Source: an uncultured Roseburia sp. (GTDB lineage Bacteria; Bacillota; Clostridia; Lachnospirales; Lachnospiraceae). From it: a stretch of DNA of 26,147 nt. The notes below the pieces were generated by a model. The model saw nothing but the letters and a program-made list of their open reading frames with translations, had not been told where the DNA came from and made no database searches. Numbering within the stretch: position 1 is the first letter of the stretch; each line of letters starts with the position of its first letter. Below, piece by piece: positions 1-6,270 of this stretch. Location: the NCBI GenBank assembly GCA_910587865.1, contig CAJUNX010000034.1, positions 1-26,147 of the forward strand. The letters run 5' to 3'. The position numbers and the translations under genes are program-made.

Positions 1-15
1 GGCGACAGCTTGTTT

Positions 16-44
16 ACTATATCACCTTTGGAAATGTTTGTCAA
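16..44 (-). promoter_or_regulatory. Consensus sigma-A promoter firing out of the left edge
   Basis: On the minus strand there is TTGACA (39-44), a 17-nt spacer and TATAGT (16-21), which is six of six and five of six matches to the sigma-A consensus. Initiation would fall near position 9, so the transcribed gene lies beyond the left edge. It is downstream of tRNA-Ser in the same direction. The strength suggests a stable-RNA or other highly expressed gene, but that is inference. Confidence 0.7.
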
Positions 45-89
45 CAACTTTTTTTTAAAATTTGAACAACTCATATTTTGTTAACAGAG

Positions 90-177
90 CGGAGAAGGAG
101 GGATTTGAACCCTCGCGCCGGTCACCCGACCTATACCCTTAGCAGGGGCACCTCTTCGGCCACTTGAGTACTTCTCC
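90..177 (-). tRNA. tRNA-Ser (anticodon GCU)
   Basis: The minus strand folds as a class II tRNA. The acceptor stem GGAGAAG (171-177) pairs with CTTCTCC (91-97), with discriminator G at 90. The anticodon loop CTGCTAA gives GCU, read as serine for AGC/AGU codons. A long variable arm precedes the T arm, which has the GGTTCAAATCC signature. The 88-nt length fits tRNA-Ser. CCA is not encoded, as the bases following the discriminator are CTC, so it must be added by the CCA-adding enzyme. It has its own consensus promoter upstream at 227-255. Confidence 0.96.
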
Positions 178-226
178 AAAGTTATATCTGTTCATATGAT
201 GTTGTTCTGCGTGTGACGCATATCCA

Positions 227-255
227 ATAATACTAAATGATTTTACTTTTGTCAA
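227..255 (-). promoter_or_regulatory. Promoter of tRNA-Ser
   Basis: On the minus strand there is TTGACA (250-255), a 17-nt spacer and TATTAT (227-232). It lies about 50 nt upstream of the tRNA and just downstream of the fumarase beta stop codon, so the tRNA is probably transcribed independently of the fumarase genes. Confidence 0.8.
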
Positions 256-281
256 TCCTTAATTTTACTTTTTTTAAATAT

Positions 282-836
282 TTATGTTTCCTGCGAATAT
301 TGAAGGATTGCCGTCTCATACAGATTGTTCCCTTCACTGTCTGTCACGACAATCACAGGGAAATCTTTTACTTCTATTTTACGTATCGCTTCTGCCCCAA
401 GATCCTCATAGCAGACGATCTCCGAGGAGACAATGCATTTTGACAGAAGCGCCCCCGCTCCGCCGACTGCGGCAAAATAAACCGCATGATTGCGGACTAT
501 GGCGTCGATGACTTCTTTTGTTCTTTTTCCTTTTCCGATCATTGCTTTCTGGCCGAGATCAAGAAGCCTCGGCGCATATTTATCCATACGGGACGCAGTG
601 GTCGGCCCCGCGGATCCGATCGGTCTCCCCTCTCTCGCCGGAGAAGGCCCCATATAATAGATAGCGGCGTTCTCAATCGGTATCGGAAGTTCTTCCCCAC
701 GATCGAGCGCCTCGATCATCCGCTTGTGCGCCGCATCGCGCGCAACGTATACCGTCCCTGACAGATATACATAATCGCCTGCTTTTAAGGCTGCCGTTTT
801 TTCTGATGTAACCGGTGTTGTAATATGCTGATCCAT
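282..836 (-). CDS. fumB: Class I fumarate hydratase, beta (C-terminal) subunit
   Basis: This 184-aa protein is the C-terminal half of iron-sulfur class I fumarase, found as a separate subunit in Clostridia. Together with the alpha subunit it interconverts fumarate and malate in the cytoplasm. The family motif GPTTASRMD is at about residues 77-85, followed by GKGKRT at about 101-106 and the glycine-rich AVGGAGAL stretch. Both length and motifs fit. It starts 16 nt after the alpha-subunit stop, so the two are translationally linked. L(+)-tartrate dehydratase subunits share this architecture and cannot be excluded by motif alone. No clear GC-rich terminator follows; the next signal is the tRNA promoter. 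Confidence 0.9.
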   Translation of the reverse strand: MDQHITTPVTSEKTAALKAGDYVYLSGTVYVARDAAHKRMIEALDRGEELPIPIENAAIYYMGPSPAREGRPIGSAGPTTASRMDKYAPRLLDLGQKAMIGKGKRTKEVIDAIVRNHAVYFAAVGGAGALLSKCIVSSEIVCYEDLGAEAIRKIEVKDFPVIVVTDSEGNNLYETAILQYSQET

Positions 837-852
837 TCTGCTCTCTCTTTCT

Positions 853-1698
853 TTAGATTTCCCGTACCACGTGGCGGTTTACATGACAGCAGATATTTAC
901 CGCTACCGGAAGACCCGCAATATGTGTAGGATATGTGTTGATACTGACTGCCAGAGCGGTCGTAGTTCCGCCGAGTCCTCCCGGCCCGATTCCAAGACCG
1001 TTGATTTTTGCAAGCAGCTCCTGCTCCAGATCTCTGATATACGGAATGTCGGAGGAAACACCGACCGGCCGCGTCAGAGCTTTTTTCGCAAGAACCGCAC
1101 ATTTTTCAAAAGTACCGCCGATCCCTACCCCGATGACCATGGGAGGGCATGCGTTCGGCCCTGCATCCCGCACCGCCGTCAGGACGGACTGCTTTACCCC
1201 TTCGATTCCGTCCGCCGGTTTTAACATAAAGATACGGCTCATATTTTCGCTTCCAAATCCTTTCGGCGCCATCGTTATCTTTACTTTATCTCCCGGAACA
1301 ATGGAATAATGAATCACCGCGGGCGTATTGTCCTTCGTATTTTCACGCAGAAGCGGGTCGCCGACAACGGATTTGCGCAGAAACCCTTCCTCATATCCCC
1401 GTCGCACCCCCTCGTTTACGGCATCTTCGATCGGCATACCCTCAAAATGGACATCCTGTCCGATTTCAAGGAACAAAACCGCCATTCCCGTATCCTGGCA
1501 GATCGGTATCATCTCATCTGCGGCAATACTAAGATTATCAAGAAGCTGATTTAAGATTTTCGTTCCAAGTCCGGATTTTTCTTCGCCGGCCGCTTTTTTT
1601 AATGCATCATTCATGTCTGGGGACAGATAATAATTTGCCTCAATGCACATTTCTCTGACCTGTTTTGTAACTACTTCCGTCTTTATTGTTCTGATCAT
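853..1698 (-). CDS. fumA: Class I fumarate hydratase, alpha (N-terminal) subunit
   Basis: This 281-aa protein is the [4Fe-4S]-carrying N-terminal half of class I fumarase. Three cysteine positions spaced as in the family are visible: Cys67 in PICQDTG, Cys184 in PNACPPMVIGVGIGG, and Cys270 or Cys271 near the C-terminus in NICCHVNRH. They would ligate the oxygen-sensitive cluster, consistent with an anaerobe. The ATG at 1698 is preceded by an AAAGGTG ribosome-binding sequence. It sits 36 nt downstream of the CmpB-like gene and 16 nt upstream of the beta subunit, and is probably read from the promoter at 2691-2719. The related two-subunit L(+)-tartrate dehydratase is the main alternative. Confidence 0.9.
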   Translation of the reverse strand: MIRTIKTEVVTKQVREMCIEANYYLSPDMNDALKKAAGEEKSGLGTKILNQLLDNLSIAADEMIPICQDTGMAVLFLEIGQDVHFEGMPIEDAVNEGVRRGYEEGFLRKSVVGDPLLRENTKDNTPAVIHYSIVPGDKVKITMAPKGFGSENMSRIFMLKPADGIEGVKQSVLTAVRDAGPNACPPMVIGVGIGGTFEKCAVLAKKALTRPVGVSSDIPYIRDLEQELLAKINGLGIGPGGLGGTTTALAVSINTYPTHIAGLPVAVNICCHVNRHVVREI

Positions 1699-1734
1699 GG
1701 GATGACACCTTTCTTTGTTTTTATCGCGATGCGA

Positions 1735-2664
1735 TTATTTTATCTTCATATTAAAGTGATCTCTGAATTTCTGAAGCGCATCATTGTGTTCTCTTGAAAT
1801 CATATCAGGGAATGCATTTATCAGGCGGCGGAATCCGGTATTTTTTTCCTCGAACATCTTCTCGTATTTTTCCAGAAGCTCCGCGCGCTGACGTTTCTTT
1901 TCCTCGATGGTCTCCCTGTATCCTTTTTTCTTTTCCTCCAGAACGTCTGCAATCCTGTTTTTTGCATTCTCCGGAAATTCAAGTATGGAATCTTTTGTCC
2001 CGGACAGTCTGCTTAATAATTCAGGATGAGTTTCCTGAAATTCTTCTGATTTTTCGATTACCCCGGTTACATTTTCATAAATATTTTCACCGATCTCATC
2101 GGAAAGATGGTGAATCGAATCCGCCAGGTGGGTCATCAGCTTCAGATGGCGGTTAAACTGCAGCACTGTAGTCACCGTAAAACAGCAGTCCGTAAAAAAC
2201 ATGCACATCAGAAGGCCGAGGATGATCATTCCTGCGACATAAGGGATCCTGATCACCATCCCGTAGATCAGAGGATGGATCAGTTTCATAACAAAAGTGC
2301 AGGCCAGTCCCCAGTAAACGGAAAATTTCAGGCAGACATACCCTTTTATCTGAAACGGCTTATCGGAGTAATCCCACCATTTATCATGAAAGATTTTTTC
2401 CAGCAAAAATCCTGTCAGGTATTCCAAAGCGGTTGTCAGAATCATTGATCCGGCAAACAGAATCAGAAGATTACCTCTCAGCGGTGTCAGCACGGCGACT
2501 ACGATGACAATCCCGCACCCGTAAATGGGACAGTAAGGGCCGTTCAGGAATCCGCGGTTTACAAATTTTCCTGTATCCAGCGCAGCGTATGCCACCTCCG
2601 TACACCATCCAAGAAACGCATATATGATAAAGATCCACACCAGTTCATAAAAATTCTGCGGCAT
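1735..2664 (-). CDS. CmpB-like multi-pass membrane protein (putative ABC-transporter type IV, PF06541 type)
   Basis: This 309-aa protein has about five hydrophobic segments in its first 170 residues (roughly 7-27, 48-65, 67-88, 112-130 and 140-168). The signature GFLNGPYCPIYGCG at 38-51 is typical of the PF06541 family. From about residue 175 on it is a highly charged, probably cytoplasmic region that includes a coiled coil (about 240-275, rich in Glu, Lys and Arg). The family is annotated as a putative ABC-transporter permease, but its substrate and function are unestablished and no ATPase gene is adjacent. The ATG at 2664 has a strong GGAGG ribosome-binding site 6 nt upstream. The promoter at 2691-2719 lies directly before it, and the fumarase genes follow on the same strand. 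Confidence 0.8.
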   Translation of the reverse strand: MPQNFYELVWIFIIYAFLGWCTEVAYAALDTGKFVNRGFLNGPYCPIYGCGIVIVVAVLTPLRGNLLILFAGSMILTTALEYLTGFLLEKIFHDKWWDYSDKPFQIKGYVCLKFSVYWGLACTFVMKLIHPLIYGMVIRIPYVAGMIILGLLMCMFFTDCCFTVTTVLQFNRHLKLMTHLADSIHHLSDEIGENIYENVTGVIEKSEEFQETHPELLSRLSGTKDSILEFPENAKNRIADVLEEKKKGYRETIEEKKRQRAELLEKYEKMFEEKNTGFRRLINAFPDMISREHNDALQKFRDHFNMKIK

Positions 2665-2690
2665 CTTCTTCCTCCGTTCCGTTTCTTTTG

Positions 2691-2719
2691 ATTATATCCC
2701 ATTCTTTTTTCTGAGACAA
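2691..2719 (-). promoter_or_regulatory. Promoter of the CmpB-like gene and probably fumarase
   Basis: The minus strand shows TTGTCT (2714-2719), a 17-nt spacer and a perfect TATAAT (2691-2696), ending about 27 nt upstream of the start codon at 2664. It lies in the 91-nt gap after panD and so separates the pan operon from the downstream genes. Confidence 0.7.
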
Positions 2720-2755
2720 TCTTTTTCGACGAATTCATCTTTTCCAAAATACGCT

Positions 2756-3139
2756 CTAACCGATTTCTCCGTGTTTTTCATAGGAAGTAATCTTTGTAAC
2801 CTGATTCTTATCGTCCACAAAAAGGACGCGCGGTTTTAATTCCTCCGCTTCTTCCGGTGTCACCTGCGCGTAGGCCATGAGGATGATTTTGTCTCCGGGC
2901 TGTACCATGCGGGCTGCCGCGCCGTTCAGACACATCACACCGCTGCCGCGCTCCCCGGCAATCGTGTATGTCTCAAAACGGGCTCCGTTTTCGACGTCTA
3001 CAATCTGAACCTTCTCGTATTCTAAAATGCCGGATTCCTCTAACAGCGCCTCGTCAACCGTTATACTTCCGACGTAATTAAGTGCCGCCTGTGTTACTGT
3101 TGCGCGGTGAATTTTTGCTTTTAACATCGTAATCGTCAT
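2756..3139 (-). CDS. panD: Aspartate 1-decarboxylase proenzyme
   Basis: PanD converts L-aspartate to beta-alanine, the amine half of pantothenate. It is made as a proenzyme that self-cleaves between Gly and Ser to create a pyruvoyl cofactor. The cleavage context YVGS is present. Two adjacent ATG codons exist (3142 and 3139). The second is preferred because it puts the cleavage at Gly24-Ser25, the canonical numbering, and gives a better spacing from the GAGGGA ribosome-binding sequence. That ATG shares one base with the panC stop codon (TGATG), so the two are translationally coupled. The length of 127 aa is normal. It is the last gene of the pan operon. Confidence 0.96.
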   Translation of the reverse strand: MTITMLKAKIHRATVTQAALNYVGSITVDEALLEESGILEYEKVQIVDVENGARFETYTIAGERGSGVMCLNGAAARMVQPGDKIILMAYAQVTPEEAEELKPRVLFVDDKNQVTKITSYEKHGEIG

Positions 3140-3993
3140 CATTTTCCCTCGTTTTCGTCTGTCATAAAATTATCAATCAGCCTGGTTTTTCCGATGTAGA
3201 CCGCAATGGCTGCCAGGACTCCTCCCTGTATGGTCTTCACCTGCTGCATGGTCTTAAGATCCACGATTTTGACATAGTCGATCCTGGCCAAAGGTTCACT
3301 CTTAATCTCAGCTGTCATTGCTTCTTTTATTTTTTCTGCATTTGTCTCGCCCTGCTCTGCCATTGCCTTTCCCAAAAAGACCGACCGGCTCAGCACCAGT
3401 GCGGCTTTTCGCTCTTCTGGGGAGAGATAGGTATTTCTCGAGCTTTTTGCCAGTCCGTCCTTTTCGCGGACGATGGGACATCCTGTGACTGTAAGGGGCA
3501 TATTCAGATCTTTTACCATCCGTTTTATAATCGCAAGCTGCTGCGCGTCTTTTTGTCCGAAATATGCTTTGTCAGGCAATACGATATTGAATAATTTTGC
3601 CACGACAGTGCATACGCCGCGGAAATGTACAGGCCGGCTCAGACCACAGAGTTCCTTTGTGAGAACATCCATATCCACATAAGAATAAAAGCTTTCTCCA
3701 TACATTTCTTCCGGTGTCGGATGAAAAATTAAATCTACATTATGTTTTTTACAAAGTGCTGCATCCCTCTCCAGATCGCGCGGATAACTCGCAAGATCTT
3801 CATTCGGTCCAAACTGCATCGGATTGACAAAGATACTGACCACCACATGGTCATTTTCTCCCGCCGCGTCAATCAGACTTAAGTGTCCCTCGTGGAGATA
3901 TCCCATCGTCGGCACAAAACCGATCGTGTTTCCCTCTGTTTTCCACGCACGAACCTGCGCTCTTACTTCTTCGATCGTTGAAACTATTTTCAT
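3139..3993 (-). CDS. panC: Pantothenate synthetase (pantoate--beta-alanine ligase)
   Basis: PanC joins pantoate and beta-alanine with ATP, through a pantoyl-adenylate, to give pantothenate. The 284-aa protein shows the nucleotidyltransferase HIGH-like motif HEGH (His34, His37), the FVNPMQFGP loop, KDAQQL, and SSRNTYL near the KMSKS position. The residue before SSRN is Lys, where Met is common. The reading frame stays open upstream to 4125, but the ATG at 3993 is chosen because GGAGG lies 6 nt before it and the family N-terminus begins there. It overlaps panD by one base. Unusually for this operon, 216 nt separate it from panB, and that gap is hairpin-rich. Confidence 0.96.
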   Translation of the reverse strand: MKIVSTIEEVRAQVRAWKTEGNTIGFVPTMGYLHEGHLSLIDAAGENDHVVVSIFVNPMQFGPNEDLASYPRDLERDAALCKKHNVDLIFHPTPEEMYGESFYSYVDMDVLTKELCGLSRPVHFRGVCTVVAKLFNIVLPDKAYFGQKDAQQLAIIKRMVKDLNMPLTVTGCPIVREKDGLAKSSRNTYLSPEERKAALVLSRSVFLGKAMAEQGETNAEKIKEAMTAEIKSEPLARIDYVKIVDLKTMQQVKTIQGGVLAAIAVYIGKTRLIDNFMTDENEGK

Positions 3994-4209
3994 TCTTTTC
4001 CTCCATGCCGAAGCACTTTTGCGAAGACCGCGAGCCAGATATCGGATCCGGCTCTGCGATTCCGGGTTTGCGGCTCCGACACAAACCCGCGGCTGAAACA
4101 TCCGCATATCAGTGTGGTGTTTCAATCTTCCCTCGTTTCTGCCTGATCCAGAGCCTGTGAGTCCAGCACATCCTCAGTCTCTGGATGGATATATTGTAAA
4201 GATCTGTTA
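3994..4209 (-). other. Structured 216-nt panB-panC intercistronic region
   Basis: No gene is supported here, although the panC frame remains open to 4125. In the minus-strand transcript three hairpins can be drawn. ATCCAGAG/CTCTGGAT pairs 4146-4153 with 4179-4186 (8 bp). CGGGTTTG/CAAACCCG pairs 4063-4070 with 4082-4089 (8 bp, 11-nt loop). GAGCCGGAT/ATCTGGCTC pairs 4032-4040 with 4046-4054 (9 bp with one G-U, 5-nt loop). No U-run follows any of them, so they are not classical terminators. A dispersed intergenic repeat, an RNA-processing site or a regulatory RNA element are all possible. Confidence 0.5.
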
Positions 4210-5037
4210 TCAGTAAAGTTTTTCTATCACGGAATCCTCAATCTGAAAGCAGTGCTGCTCTGCCGGGAAAGCGCCGCTTTTTGTCTCTTCGATATACGAC
4301 TTCATTCCCTCTCGCATCTGCTCACCGACATTCGCAAAGACTTTGACAAATTTTGGCCGGAATCCGCCGTACATTGCCAGAAGATCCTGGTACACGAGCA
4401 CCTGTGCGTCACAGTCTCTTCCAGCGCCGATTCCGATCGTCGGGATGGAAAGCTCCTCTGTGATGAGTTTCGCGAGCTTCGCCGGCACGCATTCCATCAC
4501 GATCATGCACGCGCCTGCTGCCTCTAACGCCTTTGCATCAGCGATCAGCTTCTTCGCCGCCTCCTCGTCTTTTCCCTGTACTTTAAATCCGCCGAACGCA
4601 TTGACTGACTGCGGGGTCAGCCCGATATGCCCGACTACTGGTATCGACGCATTGACGATCGCCTTCACATGCGGTACAAATTCGGATCCGCCTTCTAATT
4701 TCACCGCGTTCGCACGGCCTTCTTTCATCAGACGCCCTGCGTTTACCACCGCGTCGTATACGGAGGTCTGGTAGGACATAAAGGGCATATCCGTCACTAA
4801 GAATGCTTCTTTTGTCCCGCGCGCCACGGCTGCGGAGTGATGAATCATGTCCTCCATGGTGACGGAGAGCGTATCCTCATATCCGAGCATCGTCATGCCG
4901 AGTGAATCGCCTACAAGTATCATATTGACGCCGGATTCATCCATAATCTTTGCCGTCGTGTAATCATATGCAGTCACCATCACTGCTTTTTCATGATTTT
5001 CCTTCATTTTTTGTAACGTCATTACCGTGTTTTTCAT
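4210..5037 (-). CDS. panB: 3-methyl-2-oxobutanoate hydroxymethyltransferase (ketopantoate hydroxymethyltransferase)
   Basis: PanB transfers a hydroxymethyl group from 5,10-methylene-tetrahydrofolate to alpha-ketoisovalerate to make ketopantoate, the first committed step of pantothenate synthesis. The 275-aa length is typical. Family motifs are visible: YDYTTA near residues 24-29, VGDSLGM near 42-48 (metal-binding Asp), GHIGLTPQ near 136-143, and GIGAGRDCDAQVLV near 200-213. The ATG at 5037 is preceded by GGAGACGGGA. It follows the DUF2520 reductase by 33 nt, which supports co-transcription and a consecutive reaction order: PanB product, then reductase, then PanC. Confidence 0.96.
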   Translation of the reverse strand: MKNTVMTLQKMKENHEKAVMVTAYDYTTAKIMDESGVNMILVGDSLGMTMLGYEDTLSVTMEDMIHHSAAVARGTKEAFLVTDMPFMSYQTSVYDAVVNAGRLMKEGRANAVKLEGGSEFVPHVKAIVNASIPVVGHIGLTPQSVNAFGGFKVQGKDEEAAKKLIADAKALEAAGACMIVMECVPAKLAKLITEELSIPTIGIGAGRDCDAQVLVYQDLLAMYGGFRPKFVKVFANVGEQMREGMKSYIEETKSGAFPAEQHCFQIEDSVIEKLY

Positions 5038-5070
5038 TCCCGTCTCCGTTTCCGCGCTCTTTTCCCGCGC

Positions 5071-5949
5071 TTATGGTCTTTCATAGCTGCCACCGCATAT
5101 CTGTCTCATCCGGGTATAATCCCTGTCAGGATGTTTTTTCTCTGCAATCCGGATCAGGTATCCGGCGTTTTTTTGGTAAACATCCCGCATATCCGGATGC
5201 ATCGCATCAAGATGCGCCTGTACCGTCTCACAGTCATTCCGTTCCACAGGCCCTGTGAGCGCACCGATACAGCCCTGCTCCAGAATATGGTCAAGATTTC
5301 CCTTCGACAGTGCATACAGCTGTTTTCTGGCTTCTTCCTCGTGAAACCCGCATTCCATCAGAAGCTGCTCTGCCATATAAAATAATGCTGTCATATAATT
5401 GGATGATAATGCCGCCGCCGCATGATATTTGATTTTGTGTTCCGCGGAAATCATTTTTACCGGATTTCCGGAACCGCGGAATATTTCTACAACGGTCTGG
5501 AGATATGTCTCATCGCCCTCAATCGTAAAAAGAACAGAAGATAATTCCTTCCACGAATGCTCTTTGCTGCTGATTGCAAACAGGGGATGTACGGAACAGG
5601 CGTAAATTTTATTTCCGCCTGTATCAGAAAAGATGGATGAACTGTAAATACCACTGCAGTGACCTACGATCCTGTCGGAAATATATGGCTTCGCTTCCTC
5701 CCATACCGGCGCAATCATGCTGTCCGGCACGGTAAAAAGGATCATATCGCAGCTGCCTGCTAATTCTTCAATCGTTCTGTAACATGATGATTCTGTAAAA
5801 TCCGCCGCCCATCTGGCGGACTCCCGGCTTTTGCTGTAATAACCTCCTATCTCTCTGCCTCTGCTCTTTAAATATTTTCCAAGTGACACGCCGACTTTGC
5901 CGGCACCGATAAAACCAATCCGTATACGATCCGATGTTATCTCTTTCAA
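5071..5949 (-). CDS. panG: DUF2520 Rossmann-fold protein, probable ketopantoate reductase (PanG type)
   Basis: The 292-aa protein begins with a dinucleotide-binding Rossmann motif GFIGAGKVG (residues 12-20). Its C-terminal domain is of DUF2520 type, with HPLFAIS (121-127), KYHAAAALSSNY (174-185) and TGPVERND (232-239). It is not the PanE (ApbA) family. DUF2520 proteins named PanG are known to replace PanE as ketopantoate reductase in Francisella, with homologues in Enterococcus faecalis and Clostridioides difficile. Its position as first gene before panB, panC and panD, with no panE in the window, supports NADPH-dependent reduction of ketopantoate to pantoate. The start is TTG at 5949, about 13 nt after AGGAGG. 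This spacing is long, so the start is less certain than the gene. Confidence 0.8.
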   Translation of the reverse strand: MKEITSDRIRIGFIGAGKVGVSLGKYLKSRGREIGGYYSKSRESARWAADFTESSCYRTIEELAGSCDMILFTVPDSMIAPVWEEAKPYISDRIVGHCSGIYSSSIFSDTGGNKIYACSVHPLFAISSKEHSWKELSSVLFTIEGDETYLQTVVEIFRGSGNPVKMISAEHKIKYHAAAALSSNYMTALFYMAEQLLMECGFHEEEARKQLYALSKGNLDHILEQGCIGALTGPVERNDCETVQAHLDAMHPDMRDVYQKNAGYLIRIAEKKHPDRDYTRMRQICGGSYERP

Positions 5950-6108
5950 TCCGTATACAACGCCTCCTTCCGGAGACAGCTGCGACTATCCGCTCTCCCT
6001 GCAGAATCACGGCCGGCATCCCCCGGTCCATGTACGCATCTCACAAACAGTCTGTTCATCGTTTTCTCTTTTTTGGTACAATTTCCACCCCTGCGGAATA
6101 TCATCCAT

Positions 6109-6142
6109 GTGTTACTATAACACTTGTCGCGCTGGTTGTAAA
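6109..6142 (-). promoter_or_regulatory. pan operon promoter with overlapping palindromic operator
   Basis: On the minus strand TTTACA (6137-6142), a 17-nt spacer and TATAGT (6114-6119) form a near-consensus promoter. The -10 hexamer lies inside a perfect 6-3-6 palindrome, GTGTTA-TAG-TAACAC (6109-6123). A repressor bound there would block RNA polymerase directly. The 5' leader to the panG start is about 155 nt. No regulator gene is adjacent, so the identity of the binding protein is unknown. Confidence 0.65.
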
Positions 6143-6217
6143 TAGACGGAATCTGCACTCTGAGATTGTTTCGCTAAAAAATGTCATCCGTGACACGCAC
6201 CTTTCCAATAATCACGG

Positions 6218-6253
6218 AAAAAGATCCCCCGCAGCTGCAGGGGATCCCTTTTT
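6218..6253 (-). terminator. Intrinsic terminator of the gyrA transcript (bidirectional form)
   Basis: In the minus-strand transcript GATCCCC (6240-6246) pairs with GGGGATC (6223-6229) around a 10-nt loop and is followed at once by UUUUU (6222-6218). It lies 17 nt past the gyrA stop. In the other direction the stem is followed by CC and then five T, so it could also work on the plus strand. It separates the gyr genes from the pan operon. The other bases between 6124 and 6217 hold only the pan -35 region and nothing else recognisable. Confidence 0.85.
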
Positions 6254-6270
6254 GTCATGATATCCGTATT

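Noticed and set aside
3994..4125. N-terminal extension of PanC by 44 residues
   Set aside because: The strong ribosome-binding site and family start are at 3993; the extension reads through hairpin DNA.
4252..4774. Plus-strand frames opposite panB, and similar long frames opposite gyrA, gyrB and panC
   Set aside because: They are antisense to well-supported genes, and their translations show no family features.
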